Assembly (NCBI GenBank): GCA_964391765.1
Contig: CAYMNG010000002.1
Location: forward strand, 6,066-70,065
Direction of reading: 5' to 3'
Length of the DNA: 64,000 nt
Origin: UBA10649 sp964391765
Lineage (GTDB): Bacteria; Actinomycetota; Actinomycetes; S36-B12
Below the pieces are notes generated by a model. That model saw nothing but the letters and a program-made list of their open reading frames with translations, searched no databases and had not been told where the DNA came from. Shown here in pieces: positions 50,579-58,347 of this stretch. The first letter of the stretch is position 1; each line of letters starts with the position of its first letter. A program made the position numbers and the translations under genes.

Positions 50579-51774
50579 CGGCGACCGCCGACGGGCTGAC
50601 CGCGCTGGCGCGCGGGCTGCCGGGCCGCTCGGGCCCGCTGCGCGTCCTCGTCCTCGGCGACGCCGGCGCGGCCGCCTGCCGGGCGTTCGCCGCGGCCGGA
50701 CATCAGGTCCGGTGCTGCCCGGACGGTCAGCGTGTCCGGGGCGGACCGGCGCACGTCGACGTCGTCGCCGCCGAGGTCGGCGAGCTGACGGGCACCGACG
50801 CCCGGTTCGACCTCGCCGTCGCGGTCGACGGGTGGGCACGGGTGCGACGCGTGCACCCGCCGGCCCGGGTGGACACCCTCGTCGACTGGCTGCGCACGCA
50901 CGCCGACGTGGTGGCGATGGCCGCACCGCGGCAGGTCCTCGCCCCCGACCTGAACGATCTCGGGCCGTTCGAGGTCCTGTCGCTGCTGGGCCGGTTCGCC
51001 TACCTCGCGGAGGCGGTGGACGTGGCCGCCCCGACGCCGATCGTGCTCGCCAGCGACCGGTACCTGCGCGCCGGCCGGGAGTGGGTCGACGGTGCCGACG
51101 TCGAGTGGATCGACGCCGACGTGGGGGACGCGTACGACCGGCCGGTGCGCACGTACCGACTGCCGGGTGCGCGGATCGTGAAGGTGGAGTGCACGAGCGA
51201 GGACTACTTCGAGCGGGCGCAGGTCGCCGGCGAGGCGGCGTTCTTGTCGACCGCGGACCACGACACCCGCGCGGCCCTGGGTCTGCCCGAGGTGCACGCG
51301 CTGTGCCGCGGCCGGGCCGTGACGACGCTCGTCCGGGCCGAGATCGCGGCGGACGAGCCACCGGCGATCGATGAGCACCTGCACGGTGTCCTCGACGCCG
51401 CCGTCGCGTACAGCGCCCGGGGCCTGTTCCACAACGACGTCCGCCCGTGGAACGTGCTGTGGCCGGCCGGCGTGCCGCGGCTGATCGACTACGCCGACGT
51501 GTCGGTGCATGACGAGGACGTGCGGGACCTGCCGCAGGTGCTCGCGCTGGCCGGGACGCTGGCGGCGATCGCGACCGACGAGATCCGGGCCGGCGCGCAC
51601 TTCCACGAGGACGTCCTCGCGGTCGCCGAGCGTGCGGGCCTGCTCGAGCGATGGCCGCTGGCGGCGCAGTTGACCGGCCCGTGGCTCACGCTGCCGGCCC
51701 GGCGCCCGCGGGTCGACGCCACCATGAGCGCCGCGCGGATCCTGCACGAGGTGCTGGCGGTGACCTGTGGGTGA
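50575..51774 (+). CDS. WbdD-like fusion: degenerate methyltransferase plus sugar kinase
   Basis: The 399-residue protein has an N-terminal Rossmann-like part whose SAM motif is degenerate (VLVLGDAGAAACRAFAAAGH) and a segment LGPFEVLSLLGRFAYLAEAV seen at the end of methyltransferase domains. From about residue 190 a kinase fold follows: Lys203 (IVKVE), Glu220, the catalytic loop H286-N-D288-V-R-P-W-N293 and the metal-binding LIDYADV with Asp305. This order matches WbdD, which phosphorylates and methylates the end of an O-antigen to stop growth. The methyltransferase half may be inactive here. The gene lies between two glycosyltransferase genes and overlaps both. Confidence 0.65.
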   Translation: MTATADGLTALARGLPGRSGPLRVLVLGDAGAAACRAFAAAGHQVRCCPDGQRVRGGPAHVDVVAAEVGELTGTDARFDLAVAVDGWARVRRVHPPARVDTLVDWLRTHADVVAMAAPRQVLAPDLNDLGPFEVLSLLGRFAYLAEAVDVAAPTPIVLASDRYLRAGREWVDGADVEWIDADVGDAYDRPVRTYRLPGARIVKVECTSEDYFERAQVAGEAAFLSTADHDTRAALGLPEVHALCRGRAVTTLVRAEIAADEPPAIDEHLHGVLDAAVAYSARGLFHNDVRPWNVLWPAGVPRLIDYADVSVHDEDVRDLPQVLALAGTLAAIATDEIRAGAHFHEDVLAVAERAGLLERWPLAAQLTGPWLTLPARRPRVDATMSAARILHEVLAVTCG

Positions 51775-52858
51775 GGCCCGCCGCGCCGTCGTCGGCTCCG
51801 AGACGCAGTACCTGGAGAGCCTGACCTTCGTCGCCGGGATCCAGCGGGTCATGCGCGAGACGCACGCGGCGCTGACCGACCTGCTGGCCCCGCACGGGGT
51901 CGACGTGGTCCCCTTGCACACCAGAGACCGGCCGCGCCGCATGGAGTTCCGGGCCGTCGACCGGTGGCACGCGCCGGACCCGGTCCTGGACCGGCGGCCG
52001 GCCCGGATCGGCGACGTCGACGTCGCCGTGCTGCTGGACCTGCACACCGAGGCCGACTACGCGGCGCTGTTCCGCGAGCGGCGCCTGCGCCGGCTGCCGG
52101 TCGTCAGCCTCGTGCACGACCTGCTCCCGATCACGCACCCGGGCATGTTCCACGACGGGGCGCGGGCGGCCTTCCGCGTGTACCTGCAGCAGGTGCTGGC
52201 CGTCTCCGACCACCTCGTCGTCAGCACGCACAAGGTCGCCGACGACCTGCGCGGCCTGGGGTGGCGGATCGGCGGGGACCTGCACGTGATCGCGATGGGC
52301 ACGACGTTCCGGCCGCGCCCGGCGACACCGCCACCGGACGACCGCATCAGCTTGCTGTACGTGTCCACCGTCGAGCCGCGTAAGGGGCACGACGTGCTGC
52401 TGGATGCGTACGCGCTGCTGCGCTCGGCCGGGCACGACGTCGACCTGACCCTCGTGGGCCGGGAGGGCTGGCAGGTCGCCGGCCTCGCCCGTCGGCTGCG
52501 CACGCACCCGGACGCCGGCGGGCGGCTGCGCTGGCTCGAGAGCGCCGACGACCTCACGGTCGCGACGATCGCCCGGTCGTGCACCATCGGGCTGTTCCCG
52601 GCGATCGACGAGGGCTTCGGCCTGTTCGTCGAGGAGGGTCTGGCGTACGGGCTGGCGATGGTCGTCAGCGACATCCCGGTGTTCCGCGAGCGGGCCCGGC
52701 CGAACCTGTTCTTCGCCGACCGCACGCCGGCCGCGTTCGCCGAGGCGATCCTGCGGGCCCACCGGGCGCCCTGGCACCCGATCGGCCCCGGCGAGGTGCG
52801 AACGATGCGGGACTTCGGCCGCGACGTCGCCGAACTCGTGCGGTCGGTGCTGCCGTGA
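51767..52858 (+). CDS. GT4-family glycosyltransferase
   Basis: The 363-residue protein is a GT-B enzyme: VVSLVHDLLPITHPGMF in the N-terminal domain, LLYVSTVEPRKGHDVLLDAYALL at the domain boundary, and IGLFPAIDEGFGLFVEEGLAYGLAMVVSDIPVF with the EGFGLFVEEG donor-binding motif, typical of mannosyltransferases such as WbdB/WbdC. This similarity strengthens the link of the cluster to mannan-like O-polysaccharide. The GTG start overlaps the upstream gene by eight bases. Confidence 0.88.
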   Translation: MGEARRAVVGSETQYLESLTFVAGIQRVMRETHAALTDLLAPHGVDVVPLHTRDRPRRMEFRAVDRWHAPDPVLDRRPARIGDVDVAVLLDLHTEADYAALFRERRLRRLPVVSLVHDLLPITHPGMFHDGARAAFRVYLQQVLAVSDHLVVSTHKVADDLRGLGWRIGGDLHVIAMGTTFRPRPATPPPDDRISLLYVSTVEPRKGHDVLLDAYALLRSAGHDVDLTLVGREGWQVAGLARRLRTHPDAGGRLRWLESADDLTVATIARSCTIGLFPAIDEGFGLFVEEGLAYGLAMVVSDIPVFRERARPNLFFADRTPAAFAEAILRAHRAPWHPIGPGEVRTMRDFGRDVAELVRSVLP

Positions 52859-52910
52859 CCGCCGACGGTGCGCGATCGTGGTCGCGCCGGCCTGGCTAGG
52901 GTTCCTCGTC

Positions 52911-53390
52911 ATGGCAGGTGCTGCGTGGCGGGTGGCGGGCGAGTCGATCTCGATGGAGCGGCTCGACGGTGAGACGATCCTCATCAACTTCGACTCCGGC
53001 CAGTACTTCAGTTTCGACGGGTCGTCCGCTGACGTGCTGTGGCTCGTGGCGCAGGAGGCCGACCGGACGACGTGGCGGACCTCGCTCACCGCGGCCTGGC
53101 CCGGACTGGTGTGGGACGCCGGCGTCGACGCGGGGATCGACACGTTCCTGGCCGCCTTGAGCCAGGCCGGGGTGATCGTGCCGGCCGGCGGCGATTCCGA
53201 CGGCGATTCCAAGGCCGATTCCGGCGGTCGGGCCGACGGTCCGGCGTCGCCCCTGCCGGCGGACTGCGACCGGGGCGCCTGGACGGCCCCGTCGATCCAG
53301 GCGAACGACGACCTCGCCGACCTGCTGATCATCGACCCGATCCACGACGCGAGCGACGATGGCTGGCCTGAGGCCCGACCGACGCCGTGA
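52911..53390 (+). CDS. PqqD-domain protein with C-terminal peptide-like tail
   Basis: The 159-residue protein has a PqqD-like winged-helix domain at residues 1-92 (ERLDGETILINFDSGQYFSFDGSSADVLWLV), a low-complexity Asp/Gly/Ser/Pro linker to about 122, and a tail WTAPSIQANDDLADLLIIDP followed by IHDASDDGWPEARPTP. PqqD domains hold leader peptides for modification. The tail looks like a separate small peptide fused to its carrier. Its ATG is eight bases after TAGGGT, so it begins a new message. The next gene starts 32 bases before its stop. Confidence 0.75.
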   Translation: MAGAAWRVAGESISMERLDGETILINFDSGQYFSFDGSSADVLWLVAQEADRTTWRTSLTAAWPGLVWDAGVDAGIDTFLAALSQAGVIVPAGGDSDGDSKADSGGRADGPASPLPADCDRGAWTAPSIQANDDLADLLIIDPIHDASDDGWPEARPTP

Positions 53391-54423
53391 CCGCGGCGCC
53401 CGCTTCGCGCAGGACCTGATCGACGGTGCGCACGCGGAGGCGACCTGCTGGATCCCGTCCCGCCTGGGCCCGCACGGCCTGCGCGTGGGCCTGCGGACCG
53501 ACGACGACCTCGCGCACCTGATCGCCGGGGCGTTCCTGCCGGCCTGCGGATCCGTCGCCGCCGACCGGCCGAGGTTCTCCCTCGCGGTCGCCCGGCACGG
53601 GGAGCCGTTGCGCCTGCCGCCGGCCGTGTGGGCCGACGAGTGGACCCGGTCGGCGCGGGTCGTACCGGCGGAGATCACGCACCCGTACCGGGTGTTCTTG
53701 GACCGCCAGGTCGGGGTCGCGTACGCGGTCGACCGGTCCACCGGCCGAGCCGCCGTGTGGGTCCGACGGGCCGACGAGCTGGACCTGCGCAGCTTCATCA
53801 CCCCGTTCCGCCTGGCGCTGTCCTGGCTCGCCGGCACGTTCGGCGCCGAGGTCGTGCACGCGTCCGCCGCGGTCGTCGACGATCGCGCGATCGCGTTCAG
53901 CGGCGCGTCCGGGTCCGGCAAGTCCACCCTCGCGATCGGCCTGGGCCTGGCGGGGCACCGGTTCGTCAGCGACGACTGCCTGCTGCTCCACGACGGCGTC
54001 GCCTACGCGGTGTTCGCCCGCGCCAAGGTCGACGACCACTCGGCCGCGATCGTCGGCACGGCCGCGCGGGGGCTGCCGCTGTCCCGGCTGCCGGACACCC
54101 CGCGGGCCAAGCGGTTCCTCGCCGTCGACGCACTGGGTGACGCCTTCGCGCCGCAGTTCGCGCTGCACGCGTGGGGGTTCCCGGTCCTGGGCCTGGGCAC
54201 CGGGCACTACCGGCTCGCCGAGCGGCGGGCCTTCCGGCTGCTCGCCGCGGACTCGCTGCGGGAGATCTTCGGCGGCGGACCGGTCAACCGACTGCGCCTG
54301 GCGCGGGAGATCCGGCGGGTCCCGGGGTACCGACTGCTGGTGGGGGAGTCGATGACCGAGAACGCCGAGGTCGTTCGGGCCGCGCTCGCCGGTGGGCGGC
54401 TACCGGCGGAGGCGGTCCGGTGA
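53359..54423 (+). CDS. HPr-kinase-like P-loop protein
   Basis: The 354-residue protein contains the P-loop GASGSGKST at residues 182-190, preceded by VVHASAAVVDDRAIAF, and followed by FVSDDCLLL, the arrangement of HprK-related kinases whose Walker A is at the start of a C-terminal kinase domain. There is no HPr gene here. Relatives occur with PqqD proteins and type-5 nucleotidyltransferases in peptide-modification and polysaccharide clusters. It overlaps the PqqD gene by 32 bases and the next gene by four. Confidence 0.8.
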   Translation: MAGLRPDRRRDRGARFAQDLIDGAHAEATCWIPSRLGPHGLRVGLRTDDDLAHLIAGAFLPACGSVAADRPRFSLAVARHGEPLRLPPAVWADEWTRSARVVPAEITHPYRVFLDRQVGVAYAVDRSTGRAAVWVRRADELDLRSFITPFRLALSWLAGTFGAEVVHASAAVVDDRAIAFSGASGSGKSTLAIGLGLAGHRFVSDDCLLLHDGVAYAVFARAKVDDHSAAIVGTAARGLPLSRLPDTPRAKRFLAVDALGDAFAPQFALHAWGFPVLGLGTGHYRLAERRAFRLLAADSLREIFGGGPVNRLRLAREIRRVPGYRLLVGESMTENAEVVRAALAGGRLPAEAVR

Positions 54424-55915
54424 GTCGTCGACCGCCGGCGCTCGCCTGGCAGGACCTGCGTGCGCTCGGCGCGGCGACGGCCGACCCCGTCGTCGGCGCG
54501 CGACAGTGGCGCGCGCTGATGGCGGCGGTCGCCTTCGACGAGATCGACGAGGCGGCGCAGCGGATCATGCCGGCGATCTTCGCGAACCTGCGCGACCAGC
54601 CCGACCTGCCCGAGCGCGACCGGATGCGCGGGGCCTTCAAGTTCCACTGGTCGCGGACGACCGAGCTGCTGCACGGGGTACGTCCGGTGCTCGCGGACCT
54701 GGCCGCCGAGGGTGTCGACCACCGACTGCTGAAGGGGGCCGCGGTCCAGGTCGTCTGCGGACGGATCGGGGCCCGGGCGATGGGTGACGTCGATCTGCTG
54801 GTTTCGGCCGCGGACGCCGACCGTGTGAGCGAACTGCTGGTCCGCAACGGCTTCCGGCGCAGTCGCGTTGCGGTGTGCGCGGGCCACTCCGACGCCGAGC
54901 ACCATGCGGCGCTGACGTTCAACTCCGGTGACGTGCACGTCGACGTGNNNNNNNNNNCCGCGTTGACCTCGTCGACGTGCACCTGGCCGAGTTCAAGGAG
55001 CCGGTCCGGCTGCTGTCGATGATGCTCGCCGCGCCGGCTCGACGGGTGCGGGCGGCTGGCACGGTGCTCGCGTTGCCGCCGGCGGAACTGCTGCTGCTGC
55101 ACGCCGCCGTGCACGGCCGCCTCGCGTCGGGACCGACCGACTTCGCCCAGGCGGTCGTCGACGTCGCGATGCTCACCGCGCACGTCGACCCGACCCGACT
55201 GGTCGCCGCGGCCGCGCGGACGGGCACGACCGCGGACCTCGTCGACCTGGACGCGGCGGCCCGCGCGGCCGGCGCCGCGCCGCTCGGCGTCACCGTTCCC
55301 GACGGCGCGCGGGTCGCGGCACGCCTCGACGCGCTCGCCGGCACCGCGGCCAAGGCGGCGATCGCCTCGAGCAGCGTGACGCGCCGGATGCGGGACCGCC
55401 AGCGCGGGCCGGCGGCGACCGCGGCCGTCGCGCACGGCTTCGGCGGGGATCGGCGGGCGTACGCGGCCTGGCTGCGGTCCGGTCAGTTCGCCGTCGCCGA
55501 GCGCGCCGCCGTCCGCGTTCGCGGTGGGTTCCTGCACGAACCGTCGGGCGTGCTGGCGTTGGGCGCCTCGGTGCGGCCGTTCGCGGGTGCGACGGTGCCA
55601 GGGCTGGTCGCCTCGTCCGTGGCGAGCGACACGCTCGACTGGCGCTTCCGGGTGCGTCTGCCCGGACCGAGCCGGTGGCTGCGGATGACGCTGGACGCGC
55701 CGAGCCTGGACCGGCTCGACGTCGTGGTGTTCCGCAACGGAGTGCCGCTCACGCACGTGTTCGCGGGCGACGCCGCCTCACGGGTCGTCACGATGCGGGA
55801 CGTGCCGGCCGGCAACGAGTTCTCGTTGCGGGCGCTGTGGCGGGTGTGTCGTCGCTGCTACGCTGGCCTGGACGATCTCGCGGTGCGGTTCGACGCGGAC
55901 GACGATGCGCGATAG
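54420..55915 (+). CDS. Family-5-type nucleotidyltransferase, split by assembly gap
   Basis: The N-terminal part contains HRLLKGAAVQVVCGRIGARAMGDVDLLVS, in which the D-V-D-L pair gives the metal site of PF14907-type nucleotidyltransferases. After the gap the frame continues RVDLVDVHLAEFKEPVRLLSM and about 300 more residues ending in a beta-rich domain. The two halves are out of frame across the ten N, so the gap length is wrong, not the gene. Its GTG start overlaps the kinase stop (GTGA), and its stop overlaps the ABC permease start by 11 bases. Confidence 0.78.
54948..54957. other. Scaffold gap (10 N) in the nucleotidyltransferase gene
   Basis: Ten N lie between GTGCACGTCGACG on the left (from 54933) and its exact reverse complement on the right (ending 54982). 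The inverted repeat probably caused the break in the assembly. The length is a placeholder. Confidence 0.95.
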
Positions 55916-56777
55916 GGCGGCGGGCGGTGAGCGGCGGGCGACCGTCGTTCGCGACGGGGGTGGGTTCGACGACTCGGGCCGGTTCGTCGACGTGTGGCGG
56001 TACCGGGACCTGGTGCGCGCCTTCGCCCGGCGGGACCTCGCGGTTCGCTACCGGGCCAGTGCCATCGGCTGGGGCTGGTCGCTGATCGAACCGATCGTGA
56101 CGCTGGTCTTCCTCAGCATCGTGTTCCTGGTGATCTTCCGGATGCAGGCACCGCCGATGGGCAACGGCCGGACCGGCTCCTACGCCGCGTTCTTGTTCTG
56201 CGGGTTGGTGGGCTGGCACCTGTTCGCGACGATGCAGACGCTGGCGATCGACACGCTCCGGTCGACCGGGCCGCTGTTCGCCAAGGCGGCGTTCCCCGGC
56301 TGGGCGCCGGTCGTCGGCGCTCAGCTGGTGCAGGTGGTGCAGATCGTGGCGGAGTTCGCGATCCTCGTCGGGTTCCTGCTGGTCCTGGGCAACGTCGGGT
56401 GGACGTGGCTGCTGGCGATTCCGGTGCTGATCGGGCTGGCACTGCTGTCGATGGGCGTCAGTCTCGTCGTGGGGGTCGCCAGTGGATACGCCGGCGACGT
56501 GCGCGAGATCGTCGTCACGGTGCTCGGTGTCCTGTACTTCGCGACACCGGTGCTGTACCCGATGGAGATGGCCCGCGGCACCAGTCGGGTGCTCGGCCTG
56601 CTGGTCGCGGCGAACCCGTTGTCGTGGTACCTGGAGGGGCTGCACGCGACGTTGTACTCGCTGGTCGCGCCGCCGTGGTGGTTCCTCGGCGCGCTGGTCG
56701 CGGTCGGGGTGGGGGCCTTGTGGGCCGGGTTGCGCGTGTTCAGTCGGCTCAGCCGGGACCTGGTGGACGACCTGTGA
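55905..56777 (+). CDS. ABC-2 type polysaccharide export permease (Wzm-like)
   Basis: The 290-residue protein has a cytoplasmic start (VDVWRYRDLVRAFARRDLAVRYRASAIGWGWSLIEPI) and six transmembrane helices, the pattern of Wzm/TagG/RfbD permeases that export finished polysaccharides. Such permeases need a Wzt-like ATPase, which normally lies next door but is not in this window. The ATG overlaps the nucleotidyltransferase stop by 11 bases, so it is the last gene of the cluster. Confidence 0.88.
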   Translation: MRDRAAGGERRATVVRDGGGFDDSGRFVDVWRYRDLVRAFARRDLAVRYRASAIGWGWSLIEPIVTLVFLSIVFLVIFRMQAPPMGNGRTGSYAAFLFCGLVGWHLFATMQTLAIDTLRSTGPLFAKAAFPGWAPVVGAQLVQVVQIVAEFAILVGFLLVLGNVGWTWLLAIPVLIGLALLSMGVSLVVGVASGYAGDVREIVVTVLGVLYFATPVLYPMEMARGTSRVLGLLVAANPLSWYLEGLHATLYSLVAPPWWFLGALVAVGVGALWAGLRVFSRLSRDLVDDL

Positions 56778-56780
56778 GTC

Positions 56781-56807
56781 GGGAACATCGATCGTCGCGG
56801 GGGCGTT
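56781..56807 (+). promoter_or_regulatory. SigR-type promoter of the thioredoxin gene
   Basis: GGGAAC-N18-GTT fits the SigR/SigH consensus in both elements and spacing. It lies entirely in the 38-base gap between the permease stop and the thioredoxin ATG. Thioredoxin genes are classic SigR targets. Confidence 0.85.
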
Positions 56808-56815
56808 ACCGGGGC

Positions 56816-57253
56816 ATGAGCCAAGGTGCGAAGGTCGTCGCGTGCCCGTCGTGTGGGGCACGCAATCGGGTGCCAGCGTCGGCGAAGGGCCGGCCGCGCT
56901 GCGCGAAGTGCCAGGCGGACCTGCCCTGGGTCGTCGAGGCGACCGACGCGTCGCTGGCTGGGGTCTTGGACACCTCAGCGCTGGTGCTGGTCGATCTGTG
57001 GGCCCCGTGGTGCGGGCCATGTCGGCAGGTCGCGCCGGTGCTGGAGCGACTGGCCGCGCGCTACGCCGGCCGGCTGAAGGTCGTGAAGGTCAACGTCGAC
57101 GACAACCCGCGGGCGGCGGCGACCTACGACGCGCGGTCCATCCCGACCCTGGTGCTGGTGCGCGGGGGAAAGACCGTCGGTCGGGTCGTCGGTGCGCAAC
57201 CCGAGGGTGCGCTGGTGCAGCAGATCGAGCCGCTACTCACGGCGCCGAGGTGA
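56816..57253 (+). CDS. trxC: Thioredoxin with N-terminal zinc ribbon (TrxC/Trx2 type)
   Basis: The 145-residue protein has an N-terminal zinc ribbon (CPSCGARNRVP and CAKCQADLP) and a thioredoxin domain with the WAPWCGPC active site and SIPTLVLVRGG with the cis-Pro. It reduces protein disulfides in the cytosol. It has its own SigR-type promoter 10-35 bases upstream, so it belongs to the thiol-stress regulon rather than to the polysaccharide cluster before it. Confidence 0.93.
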   Translation: MSQGAKVVACPSCGARNRVPASAKGRPRCAKCQADLPWVVEATDASLAGVLDTSALVLVDLWAPWCGPCRQVAPVLERLAARYAGRLKVVKVNVDDNPRAAATYDARSIPTLVLVRGGKTVGRVVGAQPEGALVQQIEPLLTAPR

Positions 57254-57326
57254 GCGACCGCGTCACCGTCGGACCACCAGTCCCCGCCCTCCCGTTCGTC
57301 CCGCCCTCCCGTTTGTCCCGCTTCCT

Positions 57327-57380
57327 GGGACGTAGTGCACGAAGCGTCCGATTTGTCCGTACGTTCGTGCACTACGTCCC
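57327..57380. repeat. 17-base perfect inverted repeat downstream of trxC
   Basis: GGGACGTAGTGCACGAA at 57327-57343 is mirrored exactly at 57364-57380 around a 20-base loop. Just before it, CGCCCTCCCGTTCGTCC is nearly repeated in tandem (CGCCCTCCCGTTTGTCC). The stem has no run of T after it. It could end trxC transcription or mark a recombined joint. Confidence 0.8.
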
Positions 57381-57967
57381 CGCTCACCGGGCCGGCCGCA
57401 GCGATCCGGCCGGTGCTGCCGTTCGCGGTCGTCGTCGCAATCGTCGTCGACTACCGGCTCGCGCATCCGGTCTCGCGCTGGCGGACGGCGTCGGCGGTCG
57501 CGCTGTGCGCGGTCGGCACCGTCGCCCGGCCGGTGATCCTGGGGGTACGTGAGGGTTCGGTCGATGCCTGCGCCTTCTCGCAGTCGGCGTGGGGTCGTAC
57601 GTCGATCCCGTTCGCGGAGACCGTGCAGTGGCTGCGCAGCGAGTGGCCGCACCCCACGGTGAACACCGTCGTGGCCGTGGTGCTGCTCGTGGTGTACTGC
57701 GCGGCAGCCGTCGTCGTCGGCCGCGATCGCGAGGTCCCAGTCGCCGTCCGCGCGCTCGCGGTAGCGTCACCGGTGTTCGTCATCGCGAGCGGAGCGCCGT
57801 CCTCGACCGGGCGATACCTCCTGCCGGGCCCGGGAGTGGCGATCGCATTGCGCACGTGGGTCACGCGGACATGGGCGCTTGCCGCCATCATCGCGCCGCT
57901 TGTCGCGCTCCACGCCGGGTGGGTGCTCGCATACGTCGCCGTGCCGGCGGGATCGCCACCGCCGTGA
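57335..57967 (+). CDS. Membrane protein fragment, possibly the end of a mannosyltransferase-type protein
   Basis: The open frame holds about five hydrophobic helices and a segment SSTGRYLLPGPGVAIALRTWV that resembles the C-terminal part of PIG-V-like integral-membrane mannosyltransferases (the S-x-x-R-Y-x-L-P pattern). The N-terminal half of such an enzyme is missing, and the frame begins within an inverted repeat. A GTG at 57413 is the more likely start if the gene is real. I consider it a possible remnant; function cannot be assigned. Confidence 0.45.
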   Translation: MHEASDLSVRSCTTSPLTGPAAAIRPVLPFAVVVAIVVDYRLAHPVSRWRTASAVALCAVGTVARPVILGVREGSVDACAFSQSAWGRTSIPFAETVQWLRSEWPHPTVNTVVAVVLLVVYCAAAVVVGRDREVPVAVRALAVASPVFVIASGAPSSTGRYLLPGPGVAIALRTWVTRTWALAAIIAPLVALHAGWVLAYVAVPAGSPPP

Positions 57968-58083
57968 CCGCTCCGGCGCGTCGCCCGCGGACTCCGACCA
58001 CCGATCGCCATTTCGATCGGAGGAACTTCGCCCCGCCGAGGGCGGCCGTCGCGAGCGGTCTGCGTAGAGTGTGACCGCCGCGA

Positions 58084-58157
58084 GGGGCGGTAGCTCAGCT
58101 GGTTAGAGCCCCGGACTCATAATCTGGTCGTCGTCGGTTCGAGCCCGACCCGCCCCA
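58084..58157 (+). tRNA. tRNA with CAT anticodon (Met, or Ile2)
   Basis: A full cloverleaf is visible: acceptor GGGGCGG/CCGCCCC, D arm TAGCTCAGCTGGTTAGAGC, anticodon stem CCGGA/TCTGG around the loop CTCATAA with CAT at 58118-58120, and T stem GTCGG/CCGAC. The discriminator base is A and the CCA end is not fully encoded. CAT fits elongator Met; Ile2 with lysidine modification cannot be excluded. TAGAGT about 17 bases upstream is a likely -10 box. The 3' half serves as an attachment site. Confidence 0.92.
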
Positions 58158-58159
58158 CC
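58114..58159 (+). repeat. Left attachment site (attL) within the tRNA gene
   Basis: The 46 bases from the anticodon loop to just past the tRNA end recur at 61285-61330 with one mismatch; the last 39 bases are identical. Such duplications are the mark of integrase-mediated insertion into a tRNA gene that leaves the tRNA intact. Confidence 0.88.
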
Positions 58160-58161
58160 GC

Positions 58162-58190
58162 GGAAATCCCTTGTTTGACAGGGGGTTTCC
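58162..58190 (+). terminator. Hairpin after the tRNA
   Basis: GGAAATCCC pairs with GGGGTTTCC across an eleven-base loop, starting four bases after the tRNA. No T run follows. It probably ends tRNA transcription or protects its 3' end. Confidence 0.5.
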
Positions 58191-58347
58191 CATGTCCCCA
58201 TCTGGCGTCCCGTGCCCGTTCGAGCCCTCTCGACTCCGCTCACTATTGCACGACTATTACACGAGCCCATTCCCATTGAGGGCCAAGGGCAATCCGCAAG
58301 TGGGGGTCCCGTCCATGGCGAGCCGAACGGGCACACGTATTGCACGG

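Noticed and set aside
53359..54423. Carbon-catabolite HPr kinase
   Set aside because: No HPr or PTS gene is near and the protein lies with PqqD and a nucleotidyltransferase; only the kinase fold is claimed.
52911..55915. A lasso peptide biosynthetic cluster
   Set aside because: There is no Asn-synthetase-like cyclase or B2 protease, although PqqD, HprK-like and nucleotidyltransferase genes occur in such clusters.
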